A stretch of DNA of 64,000 nucleotides from Zeugodacus cucurbitae (Eukaryota; Arthropoda; Insecta; Diptera; Tephritidae), in contig NC_071671.1 in NCBI RefSeq assembly GCF_028554725.1, positions 58,729,501 through 58,793,500 on the forward strand, in the 5' to 3' direction. This document shows, piece after piece, positions 1-11,250 of this stretch (positions within the stretch are counted from its first letter, which is position 1; each line of letters begins with the position of its first letter). The notes under the pieces are model-generated. The model saw nothing but the letters and a program-made list of their open reading frames with translations, ran no database searches and had not been told where the DNA came from. A program made the translations under genes and the position numbers.

Positions 1-1280
1 TTTGATTTATTTCACATGACAATTTTGAAAATATTGCTTATATTCAGACTACTTTAAATTTAGAATTAGGTGGCAACTCCATGAAATAATCATTTGTGTT
101 AAAGCTGGTGTCAATATTTTTCTTAGAATATTTTTATTGTCGAAGTTTTTATGTTGTTGTCATTTCTAGGTTTTAAAATCCGAAAATGTGGCAACTATTT
201 ACAGTTGCAATAACTACTTTAATTTCGAAAAATCAATGTCATAACCTTTAAATTTAGCACACAATAAACTATGTGAACTAATTGACATATTTTACTTTCA
301 GTTGTCACAAACAGTCGTTGGGTCAAAAGAACAGTATAACAACTATAATATAAGTACATACATGCGTATGTATGTGCAACATATTGTCAATTGTATAAAC
401 TTATTAAAGAGCAATTCAACACGAACGCACTCAACAGATTTTTAATATTTCCCCTTCGGCTACTTACCACAGCAAAGGCCAATCAATTTAACGGTTTTTT
501 TTTGCCACCCAACTAGTTGTTGCGTCAATCATTTTAATTGCACGACTATAATTTTATGCAAAGCTCTCGAGTACGTGTCGGCGTATATTTAGCACTTAAT
601 CACGTTATTTTCCACCACTGGACTTGAATTTTTTATTTATTTTTTTCTAATTTTTTGTTGTGATTTTTAGAATTCAAAAATTTTCAAATTGCACACACAC
701 ACACACGAATGATTTCCGTAAACAATCATTTGCGCGGCGCTAATGAATGTAAGCAGACCCGAAGGCTAGTAGGAAGGGTGCACACATAATTACAAACGGT
801 ACATATTTGCATGTGTGTTGCCAGGTCGAACAATGGTGAAAATTCATGCGCGCTGTTGCTTGGTTTTAATTGTATTGTGTATAAAACGCAACCGCCGCCG
901 TCGCAAACCAGCCACTACACCCACGATCAATCAGGCAAAACGACAGCTGGTTGATTATTACACTCACTCTAGTCCGCTGTGTTGTTGCGCGCGCAACAAC
1001 AAATTTCTGTTTTCATATTTGCATTTACAATTTGTATGTAAGGAATTCAATTATTAATTGGCCGGTCGAAAATTGCATTATTTTCAATTATTGGCGATTT
1101 TTAAATGACAGTTACAATGTTGTAATTTTAGTGCATGACTTCAATATTTTTCACTGAAACATTTTTATTAAACAAAATTTAATAAGAAAAAAATTAAAAA
1201 AAAAAAATTAGGAAAAATTTTGAAAGCTAAAAAAAATAAAAATAATTAATAATAAAAAATAATTACTAACAAATATATTT
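1..1280. other. AT-rich stretch without a supported gene
   Basis: No reading frame here has recognisable protein character. Two GTGGCAAC motifs at about 70 and 188 lie 118 bp apart and resemble units of the array at 46.5-47.8 kb. A short CA microsatellite lies at 692-706. The rest is AT-rich with short CAACAA runs near 970-1000. Confidence 0.5.
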
Positions 1281-2460
1281 TATACCCTGAACAGACAGGG
1301 TATATTAAGTTTGTCACGATGTTTGTAACACCCAGAAGGAAGCGTCGGAGACCCTATAAAGTATATATATAAATGATCAGTATGTTGAGTGCGTCTATAT
1401 ATATACGAACTAGTCCTTCAGTTTTTAATATATCGTTTTGAAATTTTGCAGATGTTATTTTCTCTTCAAGAAGCTGCTCATTTGTCGGAACTGCCGATAT
1501 CGGACCACTATATCATATAGCTGCCATACAAACTGAACGATCGGAATCAAGGGCTGGTATGGAAAACTTCCGCATTTTACTACATATCTTCACGAAATTT
1601 GGTGTGAGTTATTGTTCATAGAAATAATTTAATCTCCGAAAAAATTGTTCAGATCGCTTCACTATAGCATATAGCTGCCATACAAACTGAACGATCGGAA
1701 TCAAGGGCTGGTATGGAAAACTTCCGCATTTTACTACATATCTTCACGAAAGTTGGTGTGAGTTATTGTTCATAGAAATAATTTAATCTCCGAAAAAATT
1801 GTTCAGATCGGTTCACTATAGCATATAGCTGCCATACAAACTGAACGATCGGAATCAAGCGCTCGTATGGAAAACTTCCGCATTTTACTACATATCGTCA
1901 CGAAAGTTGGTGTGAGTTATTATTCATAGAAATAATTTAATCTCCGAAAAAATTGTTCAGATCGCTTCACTATAGCATATAGCTGCCATACAAACTGAAC
2001 GATCGGAATCAAGCGCTTGTATGGAAAACTTCCGCATTTTACTACATATCTTCACGAAAGTTGGTGTGAGTTATTGTTCATAGAAATAATTTAATCTCCG
2101 AAAAAATTGTTCAGATCGGTTCACTATAGCATATAGCTGCCATACAAACCGAACGATCGGAATCAAGGGCTTGTATGGAAAATTTTAGCATTTGACGTGG
2201 TATCTTCACGAAATTTGACATCGATTACTGCTTAAGGTAATAATATAATCTCCGAAGAAATTGTTCAGATCGGTTAACTATATAACCTTAATGTTTCTAG
2301 CAAACAACCCGGCTAAAAATAATTAGTAAAATGTTTTCTTTTTTTTACTTACTTTTTCTTACGTCTTTAGATTTGCTTAAACACATAGTTACTAAAAGAA
2401 ATGCACCTGTGAAGGGTATATTAGCTTCGGTACAGCCGAAGTTAACGTTTTTTCTTGTTT
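1281..2460 (+). mobile_element. Helentron-like non-autonomous repeat, family A copy 1 (near full length)
   Basis: About 1.18 kb. The left end (1281-1304) is a palindrome with 9-bp arms TATACCCTG/CAGGGTATA. Near the right end AGGGTATA (2413-2420) repeats that arm inverted to the first 8 bp. It is followed by a hairpin at 2425-2441 (CTTCGG, 5-base loop, CCGAAG) and a T-rich tail ending CTTGTTT. Between the ends lie five 154-bp tandem units. There is no coding frame. A second copy on the other strand at 27.3-28.4 kb confirms a dispersed family. Subterminal inverted repeats, a central tandem array and a 3' hairpin match published descriptions of non-autonomous Helentrons (DINE-1/HINE). Assignment to that class is an inference; a different foldback-type element remains possible. 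Confidence 0.7.
1500..2280 (+). repeat. Five-unit 154-bp tandem array inside family A copy 1
   Basis: The marker GAACGATCGGAATCAAG recurs at 1535, 1689, 1843, 1997 and 2151, exactly 154 bp apart each time. Units carry GCTGCCATACAAAC before it and a TTCACGAAA...AATTTAATCTCCGAA segment after it. Units 1-4 are nearly identical; the fifth has diverged (GTGGTATCTTCACG replaces ACATATCTTCACG). Lack of length drift suggests recent amplification or homogenisation. Confidence 0.95.
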
Positions 2461-2893
2461 CAGTTTTCGTTCATCAGCTTTGAAGTTCTAATAGATGGTT
2501 CTAATGTTTTCAAGGTAAACCCCCAAGAACATTATTCTCTCAATCGCTCCCTCATTCACTTTCCACTTGTTTTATATAAAAAAATATTTGTTTTATTCTT
2601 ATTTTTTTATTGATACAAATTTTTGACATCACAAATATACTATAATTCAATATATAATATTTTTCACTGAAACATTTTTTATGAAACGAAATTGAATACG
2701 AAAACTTTATAAAAATAAAATATATATATTTTTTTAAAAAATTTTAAAATTTATAAAATTAATAATTAATACATCTTAAAATTACTAATCAAAAATTTAG
2801 ATTGTGAAGTTGAATCTTTCACAAAACGTAATTCAAAATGCTGCGTGGAACAGTACACCGAATATTCAAATAAGTGGAAACAAATTCCCAAAA
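2461..2893. other. AT-rich spacer
   Basis: AT-rich sequence with homopolymer runs between two mobile elements. Nothing recognisable. Confidence 0.5.
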
Positions 2894-3233
2894 TTGGTCT
2901 ACAACTTTGCTTCTGCCGTTTTCCAATAGATGTCTCTAGGTTCTAGCACTGGTCGATTAAATCAATTAAATCGTTTTATATCGATCTTAGACATTTGTGT
3001 CAACATTAACCCAACAAAATATTTGTAGAGATCTGTTTGCAACCCAAACTTATTCTCAACTGAAAATGTCACTTTTTGAGACGAATTCTCGAAATTTGCA
3101 CTGAAAAGATGCTCAAAAGTAGTGGCTAGCGACGGCCAATATTTTGAATAACATTTTTGCAACCGTTTTTATACAAAAAATGGCTTAAATTTACAAAAAA
3201 AAAAAAACGGCGGAAGCAAAGTTGTAGACCTAA
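2894..3233. mobile_element. Mariner-type MITE, family C copy 1 (340 bp)
   Basis: About 30-bp terminal inverted repeats carry GGTCTACAACTTTGCTTC on the left and its complement (GAAGCAAAGTTGTAGACC, 3213-3230) on the right, differing at about two positions. The right end is followed by TA, as expected for Tc1/mariner insertion; the left target site has mutated. No transposase motif is visible inside. A second copy at 56476-56818 shares both ends and the left ~180 bp but has a different middle, so both probably derive from a longer element by different deletions. Confidence 0.8.
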
Positions 3234-4240
3234 TATAATATATAAACAACATATTTTTCGATTTTTTAAGCACACCAAACAAGTTATTTTTATCAAAAAA
3301 TTAAATAAATTACTAAAAAAATTTAACTTTTTAACGAAAATTATTTCGAAATAAATAAAAAAAATATTTTTAACAAACAAAATATTTTTCGATTTTGACA
3401 CCTACAAATTTTGTTTAAGGGGCACACCGAGTGTGAAATTTTCTTATTTTTCATATTTCGGTGATTACACCTTTAAAAATAACATATTAAAATTTCAAAT
3501 CGATATCTCAAATAGTTTTTGAGTTATAGCAATTTAAAGAGCAGCCGCTCGGTAACGGTGCAAACGATCATTTTATCTTTAAACGCGTTTTTCTCGAAAC
3601 AGCATTTTCCGAATTTGCTACAGTGATTACTCAAAACAAATGATCTGATCACTATCGAATTTTTTTTTTACATATTCTACTATATATAGTTCTCCGTACA
3701 ATGACCTATCGATTTTTGATCTGATCAAAAAATCGAATTTTGGCAGGCCTAAAAAGATTTTGGGTAAAATTCGACTATTTTTTTTAAAAAGCCGCCATAT
3801 TGTCAATTTTTGATCTTTTTTATCGTAGGTCATTGTACAGACAATATTATCAAGTTTCACGAGAATTTTTTAGATTTCATCCACGGAGAAGGACGGGAAC
3901 ACTGCAGCAGTGAAGGACCTTTTTTTCGCGACGTTGGAGATCGCTATAACTTAAAAAATATTTATTTTTTTTTTTTTAAATTTCACTGTGTTAAAAAAAA
4001 ATATTTTTATGAAACAATTAAATTTTCAAAATTTTTAACAGAAATCAATTTTACACCAAAAATTATTTTGACAAAAATAAATTGATTTCACATAAAAAAC
4101 CTCTAATTTTTTTTCCCACCAACAAATAATTTTCCATTAATTAATTTTCGGCAAAGCACAAAACAATCGTATTACTTCCACCGCACGAAAAATTACAAGT
4201 TCGATGTCTTAAATATTCGAAAATCTCCACCCGCGTCTGT
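3234..4240. other. AT-rich, homopolymer-rich stretch with a possible TTAA-type element end
   Basis: No supported gene. TTAAGGGGCACACCG at 3415 resembles the end of a TTAA-inserting MITE. The text that follows, including a TTTTTGAGTTATAG phrase near 3515, recalls the interior of the element at 59521-60045. No matching right end was found. Confidence 0.35.
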
Positions 4241-4998
4241 ATGCACACAATGTCGCGTATACGCACTGACTGCCGCATTCAGCCTACAGCGGCAAAAGAG
4301 AAGTGTTTTACACCGAAAAGACAGCTGACCAAATATTTGGCGGCAAATTCCAGCCACTTCCAGTCAACGACAGCGCATGCGCTTCCAGTATATGATAACA
4401 GCAACAACAACAACAATAATACCAAAAAACGAAGAAAAAGCAAATGCCAAGAGGCAACACGTGCCCACCTGTGGCAGCATATTGCTGGTCGGCGAGTGCG
4501 GGCGCTGCAAGGGTGAGCAAAGTAAATCGCAAACAGCTGTTACAGTTTAGAAAATTTCACAACACAATTTAAGAAATCTGTCTGGTAATTAATACATTTC
4601 AATCAAGCATATATTTATTCAGTTTTCGAATATCAGGTTTCCTAATTGGGTCTAATATTCTCGATTGGAGATATTCATTCAATTAGTGAACAATTTCTTC
4701 AATACCCAATCAGCCCTAGTATCGAAATTTTCAACTCAGTCAGCTTCGACACATTTAATACAGCACGCGTTCCTGGATTCACTGTCGACCGAAGAAGCTT
4801 TTTTGGAAAAAGATGATTTCCGCTAGACACCATTACATATCTAAAGACTTTTCTATGCACGAGCATATAACATGTGAAAAAGAGAAATTTCGCTGCTATG
4901 TATAAAGCGTTACAGAGCTCCTATCTGGCAATACTATACATCTTTGCAAGGTCTTGACATAACCTACAAAACGACGCTATGCATGATTAGTTTGGATA
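4241..4998. other. Single-copy-looking stretch, no supported gene
   Basis: A 91-codon open frame at 4241-4516 contains an Asn run encoded by CAACAACAACAATAAT and has no recognisable domain, so I do not call it a gene. The rest is unique-looking sequence up to the mariner relic. Confidence 0.4.
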
Positions 4999-5903
4999 TT
5001 GCGTTCAACAGAAATTCGCGCTATTTTAAAAATTTACTTCGTTAAAGCCAAATCCGCTAGAGAAACGTTTCATGAGATTAATGGTGTTTTGGGGCATAGT
5101 ACTCTATCACTTCAAACTGTGGAGGTATGGTTTCGACGATTTAGAGCGGGTGAAGACGACACCATGGATAAGCCAGCCGGCGGAAGACCTGTGACGACGA
5201 ATACCGATCAAATCATGGAAAACATCGAGTTAGACCGGCATGTGGCATCTCGTGTGGAGATGGGTGTTAGTCCCCAAACCATTTTAAACCATCTGCAGAA
5301 GGCTGGATACACAAAAAAGCTTGATGCTTGGGTGCCGCATGATTTGACGCAAGAAAACCTTCTGCACCGAATCCACGTCTGCCATATGCTGCTGTAACGG
5401 AACGAACTCGACCCATTTTTGAGGCGGATGGTGACTGGCGACGAAAAATGGCTTACATACGACAATATCAAGGGAAAACGGTCGAAATGGTCGAAGGCCG
5501 GTGAATCGTCCCAAACAGTGGCCAAGCCGGAATTGACGGCCAGGAAGGTTTTGCTGTGTGCTTGGTGGCATTGAAAGGGGATCAACCACTATGAGCTGCT
5601 CCCATATGGCCAGACGCTTAATTCTACCATCTACTGCGAAGAAGCAGACAATCGACCAGAAGCGTCCAGAATTGGCAAACAGGAATTTCGTTGATGACTC
5701 GTCAGAAGCTACGGAAGCTCGAATGGGAGGTTTTATCGCATCCACCATATAGCCCGGACATAGCGCCAAGTGATTACCACCTGTTCCTGTTCATGGCGAA
5801 CGCCCTTGGTGGTGTAAAGTTGAACTCAAAAGAGGCTTGTGGAGAGTGGATGTCCGAGTTCTTCGCAAATAAGAAGGGTGCTTCTACGAGGGGGGTATTA
5901 TGA
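4999..5903 (+). pseudogene. Broken mariner transposase
   Basis: The first open piece (4999-5397) begins with TTG rather than ATG and gives the paired helix-turn-helix region, including TVEVWFRRFRAGEDD and DKPAGGRP, then VPHDLTQENLLHRI leading to the catalytic domain. After a frameshift near 5400 the frame reads MVTGDEKWLTYDNIKGK (first catalytic Asp), WSKAGESSQTVAKPELTARK and a WWH stop. A later piece (5691-5903) gives LMTRQKLRKLEWEV and YSPDIAPSDYHLF with the third Asp. The segment with the second Asp (HQDNARP in copy 2) is deleted near 5685. A functional mariner transposase is about 345 residues in one frame; this copy has several breaks and cannot be active. Confidence 0.88.
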
Positions 5904-6004
5904 AATTGCCGTCTAGATAGAACTAAATCCGATCACTGTAACATTTTTTATAAAGCATTGAATAAAGCGCAAAAAAGCGGAAGGAAGATATTTGCCAACC
6001 TAAT
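4999..6004 (+). mobile_element. Mariner (DD34D) relic, copy 1, 5' end missing
   Basis: Decayed mariner carrying the N-terminal transposase region through to the 3' terminal repeat. The last bases (about 5968-6004) read as a mariner-type end, AGATATTTGCCAACCTAA followed by TA, consistent with TA target duplication. No matching 5' terminal repeat is visible upstream and the usual ATG is absent. The same family recurs at 36405-37118. Confidence 0.85.
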
Positions 6005-7746
6005 ATAATGGAAATTTCTCTAAAGACAAATAAAAAACTGTTCCTAATAAAATTACAAATACCAACTCGTAAAAAGCATAATCAATAACTAATAAATTTC
6101 GCCCATAATTTATTATTAGTCTGCCATCCAGTGGCACTTACCTGCTTACATTGGAATTTAATTAAATGTATTTATAGCTATCGACTTCCTGCGCTCGGAG
6201 CCCAGATTGTTTGTTAATAATTCCTTTTTCCTGCACAATTTCCCAACAAATAGCTACAGTTAATTGGTGTATAAATAGCCTGCCAATTTTAAACCATAAG
6301 CCGTTAAAAAGCGTGCTTTCGCCACAAAAATAATATTGTTTGCCAGCAGACAAAGCTCGGATTTCATGGGAAATAAATAAAGCATACACACGAGTGACTC
6401 CACACATTCTGACGCAGAGTGAAACAGAGAGCAATGTACAATAATGGGCGAAGTTGGCGTGACCTGTGACACTTTAAGCTGCCGCACAAGCTGCCACACA
6501 CACACACATCGCTCACGTTCACTGGCTTCGTCTCTTCACCGCGTGTGCGTTTCGTTTGTCTGCCAGCAAGTTGTCAATGTCAATGATACTTTGTTGTTGT
6601 TGTTTTTTTTTTGCTTCTATTTTCGTTGGTGCTCATTAACTTAAAACAATTAAAAGTGCAACTCAACGAAAAAATGCCAAAGCACAAGAAACAACAATAG
6701 CAGCACAACAACAACATCAATAGCAATAACAATAAGTAAAACAATCAATAAACAACTTAAGACCGCATAATACGCACAAATGTCAATATGAAATTACAAG
6801 GCACTCAAGCAGGCATTGACATTTCGACGCTTTCGACGTAGGTGAGCGTAAATTGTTCGAGCAGGCAGGTAACCAGGGCGTATGAGTAACATTATGGCAC
6901 AGCAGTTACAAAGGTGAAGTGTATGTATGTATGTGCGTGTGTTCACAGAAATTTTTAGAATCCTATGCGCCACATTGCATTTCATTAATGCTTTTAAATA
7001 TTAATTTAATTTAACTCAAGCAGACAACGCTTAAAAGTCCACAAGGAGAAATGACTGAGTGCAAGGGAGCGCTAAGGAGAGTGTGTGCAAAGTAATTGAA
7101 AATGAGTAATGAAAATGTAGGCCAGCTTCAAAATTTTCAAATAAAGTGTGTGTTTAAGTAGATCTTTGCGCTTGAGAAAATATAGCGCCAACAATAGCAG
7201 TAATACCAATTAATTTAAAGCCATGATGTGGTGTTAAACGACAGCATATTAATGTGTGTGATTGCTTTGCAAGTGTCTTCTTGCTAATAAAGCTTCTATT
7301 AGTGAAAACCGCTCCATTTTTACTACGAATAATACCGTACCAAAAGATTACTACTGAAGAAAATGTGATTTTAATTCGAGATCTCTAAAATCTGTTTATA
7401 AATCTTTCTTCCAAATAAATCCAAATTTCCATTTTATTGTTGTAAGTTTCTCATAAAACACGAATCCACAAAGATTCTACGAAAGTACTCAGAAAAGTTC
7501 TAAGCTTCACGTATTAGACTTAAATCAACGTTGTTGGATTTAAGAAAATTTTGCAAAATTAACGAATTAATGAATTGAAATTTTTGAAATTTCATGCTCA
7601 CTTTGATTAAACTGCAAACCAATAAAAGTTTTCTAATCTTTCCAAATTGATAATCAATTTAAATATTCAATAAATCCGCAAAATAGTCTTACTTGAATAA
7701 TCTTAATCTTCAGAAAGAGAAATGTTAATGTGAGTTATATTTCCAA
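6005..7746. other. Single-copy-looking stretch, no supported gene
   Basis: AT-rich with a CA run near 6497-6508, a (GTTGTT)n/T run near 6592 and CAACAA-rich sequence at 6685-6760. Small open frames show no domain character. It could hold regulatory DNA but nothing specific can be supported. Confidence 0.45.
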
Positions 7747-9454
7747 CTAGCTGACTCCGCAGTCGTTGCACAGCGTGAAATTATTTGTTTTGAAAACAAA
7801 GTTGAATTTGTATAGTGTTGGAAAACATTTATTTGCGATTTTTCTAATTTTTTTTCAATGTAACTCAGCTTAATAAACAAAATTTTTTGTTTTCTGTTCC
7901 GGTGCGTTAATGTACAGAGAAGATGGTTTTTCAACTCGTGAATGAAATTTATGCCACACACCTCCAGCGACTGTCTTTGAGACCTGTTGATTGTCATCCC
8001 AAAAGCAAGTCTCGTTGGAAACTGAATACGTTTGAACTGAAATGACAAATCGTTGGAACTCAAAGAAATTCGTGGAATCAAGCATTCTGCCCCCTTGTAA
8101 GTCCCTTTAAAAAATTCGTGCAACTATTACATTATTCGATAGCTGCTTGAAGATTGCGAAGCATAATAAATGACAAAGCATTATAATGACAAAGAATTTA
8201 GAAATTTCACTGGATAATTCACAGCTTCGTCTTCATTTTCAACATGATCGATCGATGTGTTTGAACACAAATATCCCGGAAGTTGACTTTAAGTCGTATA
8301 GATTAAATCATCGACATCGGTATTTTTGGCATTTAAAAATCTGCGTGCACTCAACCAATCGTAGTTACGATATTTTTGGCTAATGTTCGGATTGATTTCA
8401 AACCATTAGAAGTATTAACCAGAATTTGCCCAGTTCTTTGCAAATCTTCTGCGGTGCTTTCCTGTTGCAGGAACACCCGCATATTCATGGTCAATCATAT
8501 GGTTTTGTTATGGTGAGACATGCGTTCAATTCCTCCGCCGTTGTTGATTTCGAAATAACAGAATGTGTTTGTCAATAACAGTATCACGACGATTATTATT
8601 CCACAGATCTTTCATTGTTCTGTCAAGTGCTTCTAGAAAATTGCGCTCATCTCATAGATGTTTCATAGATTTGCATGTTTAACTGAAGCTACAATGTCGA
8701 ATGTGCCGTTCTTCCAACTTCAAGTAGCGTTGCTGCAATTCCAGTAGATGCGAGAGCCAACACAATTCCATTTTGAGATCAGGATTCCCAGTTCCACCGT
8801 GCGTATCAAGAAATAAAAGTCCACCATTTCCATCATGGACTGCCTTCATCAATTCATCATAGGTTGTCTTTTGCTGCTCATTAAATAATGGAACATTTCT
8901 TTATACTTGTTGTTCCAAAGTTATTCTGTCGTATGCACGATTCAGTACATCTCTAATTTGACGATTTGGTGATGGCATATGAATTTCAATGCTTCATTGT
9001 AGATGTCACCGTTCATTTGCAATTCTGAATTCTCTGTTGCCAACTTTCTCGACTTTTCCGAATTGTTTTTTATTTTATAGATAGATTGAAAAAAAAAATG
9101 TATGGAAAAAAGTCACTTTTTGGAATTTTACAATTTTCCGACTAAACCTTTCAAGATCCACAACGAACAACCTATGAACATTTCATCAAGAATGGTCCAA
9201 CCGTTCTCGATCCTTAGCGTAGCTAATCTTGAACCGCTTTCGCAGCGCAGCCCTCAAAGATAAATAATTTCCCCCGTTTTTTACACATTTACCACTGTTT
9301 CTTCGCTCCTGATGCTATATACCCTATAGCCTTCCTCGATAAATGGACTATCCAATACAAAAATAATTATTCAATTCGAACCAGTAGTTTCGGAGATTAG
9401 CGCGTTCAAACAAACAAACAAACAAACTCTTCAGCTTTATAATATTAGTATAGA
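7747..9454 (-). mobile_element. Helitron relic with both termini, internally deleted (1.7 kb)
   Basis: Read on the minus strand, the element starts TCTATACTAATATTATAAAG (from 9454 leftward), then GCTGAAGAG and a TTTG repeat. It ends GACTGCGGAGTC then AGCTAG, the CTAG lying at 7747-7750. It is flanked by A on the 5' side and T on the 3' side. A 5' TC, a 3' CTAG after a short GC-rich hairpin, and insertion between A and T are the defining features of canonical Helitrons. Inside are fragments of the Helitron helicase only; the Rep nickase and most of the helicase are gone. The element is non-autonomous and inactive. Confidence 0.85.
7880..8905 (-). pseudogene. Fragments of Helitron PIF1-like helicase
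   Basis: Minus-strand pieces in order. Near 8905-8785 the frame reads NVPLFNEQQKTTYDELMK then GGLLFLDTHGGTGN, a Walker A loop with the invariant Lys changed to Asn (about 8784-8798). The text then continues in another frame as STGIAATLLEVGRTAHST. At 8123-7960 a C-terminal piece reads LIPRISLSSNDLSFQFKRIQFP and LAFGMTINRSQRQSLEVCG, followed in another frame by KPSSLYINAPEQKTKN (about 7865-7920). These are the conserved ends of the helicase domain in RepHel proteins. The middle is missing, frames change several times and the ATP-binding Lys is lost. A host PIF1 gene is excluded by the Helitron-specific context and termini. Confidence 0.85.
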
Positions 9455-9475
9455 TATTATTTCAAGAATATCCCA

Positions 9476-10325
9476 ATGTATGGATATGTCTATGTCGCTG
9501 AACTATGTCAATGTCGTCCTATAACTCGTACAAATCATCGTTCCATCGTCTGCGGTATTCGCCGTTGCCTATGTTCTGAGGACCATAAATCTTACGCAAA
9601 ATGTTCCTCTCGAAAACTCATAGTGTCGTCTCATCTGATGTTGACATCATCCAAGCTTCTGCACCGTAAAGCAGGACGGGAATGATAAGCGACTTGTAGA
9701 GTTTGATTTTGGTTTACTTTACTTTACTTTTCAATTGCCTACTCAGTCCAAAGTAACACCTGTTGGCAAGAGTGATTCTGCGCTGGATTTCGAGGCTGAC
9801 TTTGTTCGTGTTGTTGATGCTGGTCCCCAGGTATACGAAATTATCTACGACTTCGAAGATATGACTGGCAACAGTTTGCTTGATGAGAGGAGATATTTCG
9901 TCTTGTCCTCATTCAAATCCAGACCCATTTGCTTCGCTTCCTTATCCATGCGGGGAAAAGCAGAACAAATGTCGTTTCGTGCTGTCGAAAGCAGCTTTAA
10001 AATCGACAAAAAGGTTGTGTGTGTCGATCCTCTTTTCACGGGTCTTCTCCAAGATTTGGCGCATGATGAATATCTGGTCAGTTGTGGATTTTTCAGGTCT
10101 AAAGCCACTATGATAAGGTCCAATTAGTTTGTTGACGCTACGGGTTTAAGTCTTTCACACAGTACGCTCGATAGAACCTTATAGGCGAATTTAGAAGGCT
10201 TATTCCACGGTAATTGGCACAGGTTGTGGGATCTCCCTTTTTGTGTATTGGGCAGAGCACACTTAGATTCCAATCGTCAGGTATGCTTTCTTCCGGCCAT
10301 ATTCTGCAAAGAAGCTGATGCATGC
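9476..10325 (-). pseudogene. LINE reverse transcriptase relic, copy L1 (catalytic YADD deleted)
   Basis: Minus-strand non-LTR retrotransposon relic of the family also present at 32.3 kb and 38 kb. From 10323 leftward it reads IPDDWNLSVLCPIHKKGD and ANYRGISLLN (start of the RT fingers), then in shifted frames KSTTDQIF and VDFKAAFDST (motif A, about 9980-10020). It then jumps to SAFPRMDKEAKQMGLDLNED and KTKYLLSS. The segment with the catalytic YADD lies between these and is deleted. Nearer 9476 the 3' part can be followed as KIKLYKSLIIPVLLYGAEAW and the RRRWND region. The clade is not certain; the LYKSLIIPVLLYGAEAW / RLRWLGHVVRM C-terminus is common in insect LINEs of RTE-like type. Confidence 0.8.
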
Positions 10326-10424
10326 ACCTTGTATTTCTTCTAAATTTTTAACTGAGGCTTGAATCTAAGGGTTTATAATACATCAAGTAATCACTCCATT
10401 TGAAATCTTCTTCAACATAACGCG

Positions 10425-11250
10425 ATTTTAATCATTAGAGACACACTAATAGAAGAAAAAGATTCCCTCTGAATTAAATTAAAATATCTGAGAAATTTAC
10501 TGATATTTTTGGTGAAACATTACCCTCATTCACTGAATTCTTTATGTTCGATCTCAGGGACGATGAAAAGTTATAGTCGACAATTTGTTCATATGTGACA
10601 TTTTTTAGAAAATCTGAGTTTAGTTTCCTTCTTGTTAGTGTTTCTGGTGTTTTCTGTTAGTGAGTTAACCCACTTTTAATGATTGTCAACAAACCTTTGT
10701 ATGGGAGATGGACGTAGTTATGATCTGATTTCCTCCATTTTTAGATTGTATAGGGACACGTCTCTAGAGAGTTTGGTTGATAATGCTTTAGTAGTGTACG
10801 AGATATGTATAAAAAACTTAGTAGGGGACGGGAACATGCCCACTTCCTTAAAAAAAAAATACATCCAAATATGCCCCTTACTAGGGCGATCCTTTGTACC
10901 AAATTTTACATTTATAATTTTATTTATGGCTTAGTTATGACACTTTATGTGTTTTCGATTTCGCCATTTTGTGGGCGTGGTAACGGTCCGATTTCACCCA
11001 TCTTCAATAGTATCCCTCCCACGAAACGTGTGTACTAAGTTTCGTCAAGATATCTAAATTTTTACTCAAACTATCTGTTGCACGGAGAGAAGGATGGATT
11101 GACGGACAGACATCCTGATTTTAAGTCGTCTCGTCATCCTGTTCATATTGATATATATAACTCAATACCTAACTAGTTTAGTTTTACAAACAATCGTTAT
11201 AAAAACAAAACTCTAATACTCTCTTAGCAACTTTATTGCGAGAGTATAAA
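10425..11250 (-). mobile_element. Family B repeat, copy B1 (3' truncated)
   Basis: Minus-oriented copy. Its 5' end lies at 11219-11249 (CTCTTAGCAACTTTATTGCGAGAGTATA, shortened here to CTCTTAGCAAC...GAGAGTATA). The interior phrases (ATAGAAGAAAAAGATTCCCT, TTTGTGGGCGTGG) match copies B3 and B6. The 3' hairpin end is missing. Short open frames inside (10683-11038) are repeat sequence, not genes. Confidence 0.75.

Noticed and set aside
1500..2280. CRISPR array
   Set aside because: Units are 154 bp and contiguous without short unique spacers, and the genome is eukaryotic.
7880..8905. Host PIF1 DNA helicase gene
   Set aside because: The text matches Helitron-type helicase, is broken in several frames with a mutated Walker A Lys, and lies between exact Helitron termini.
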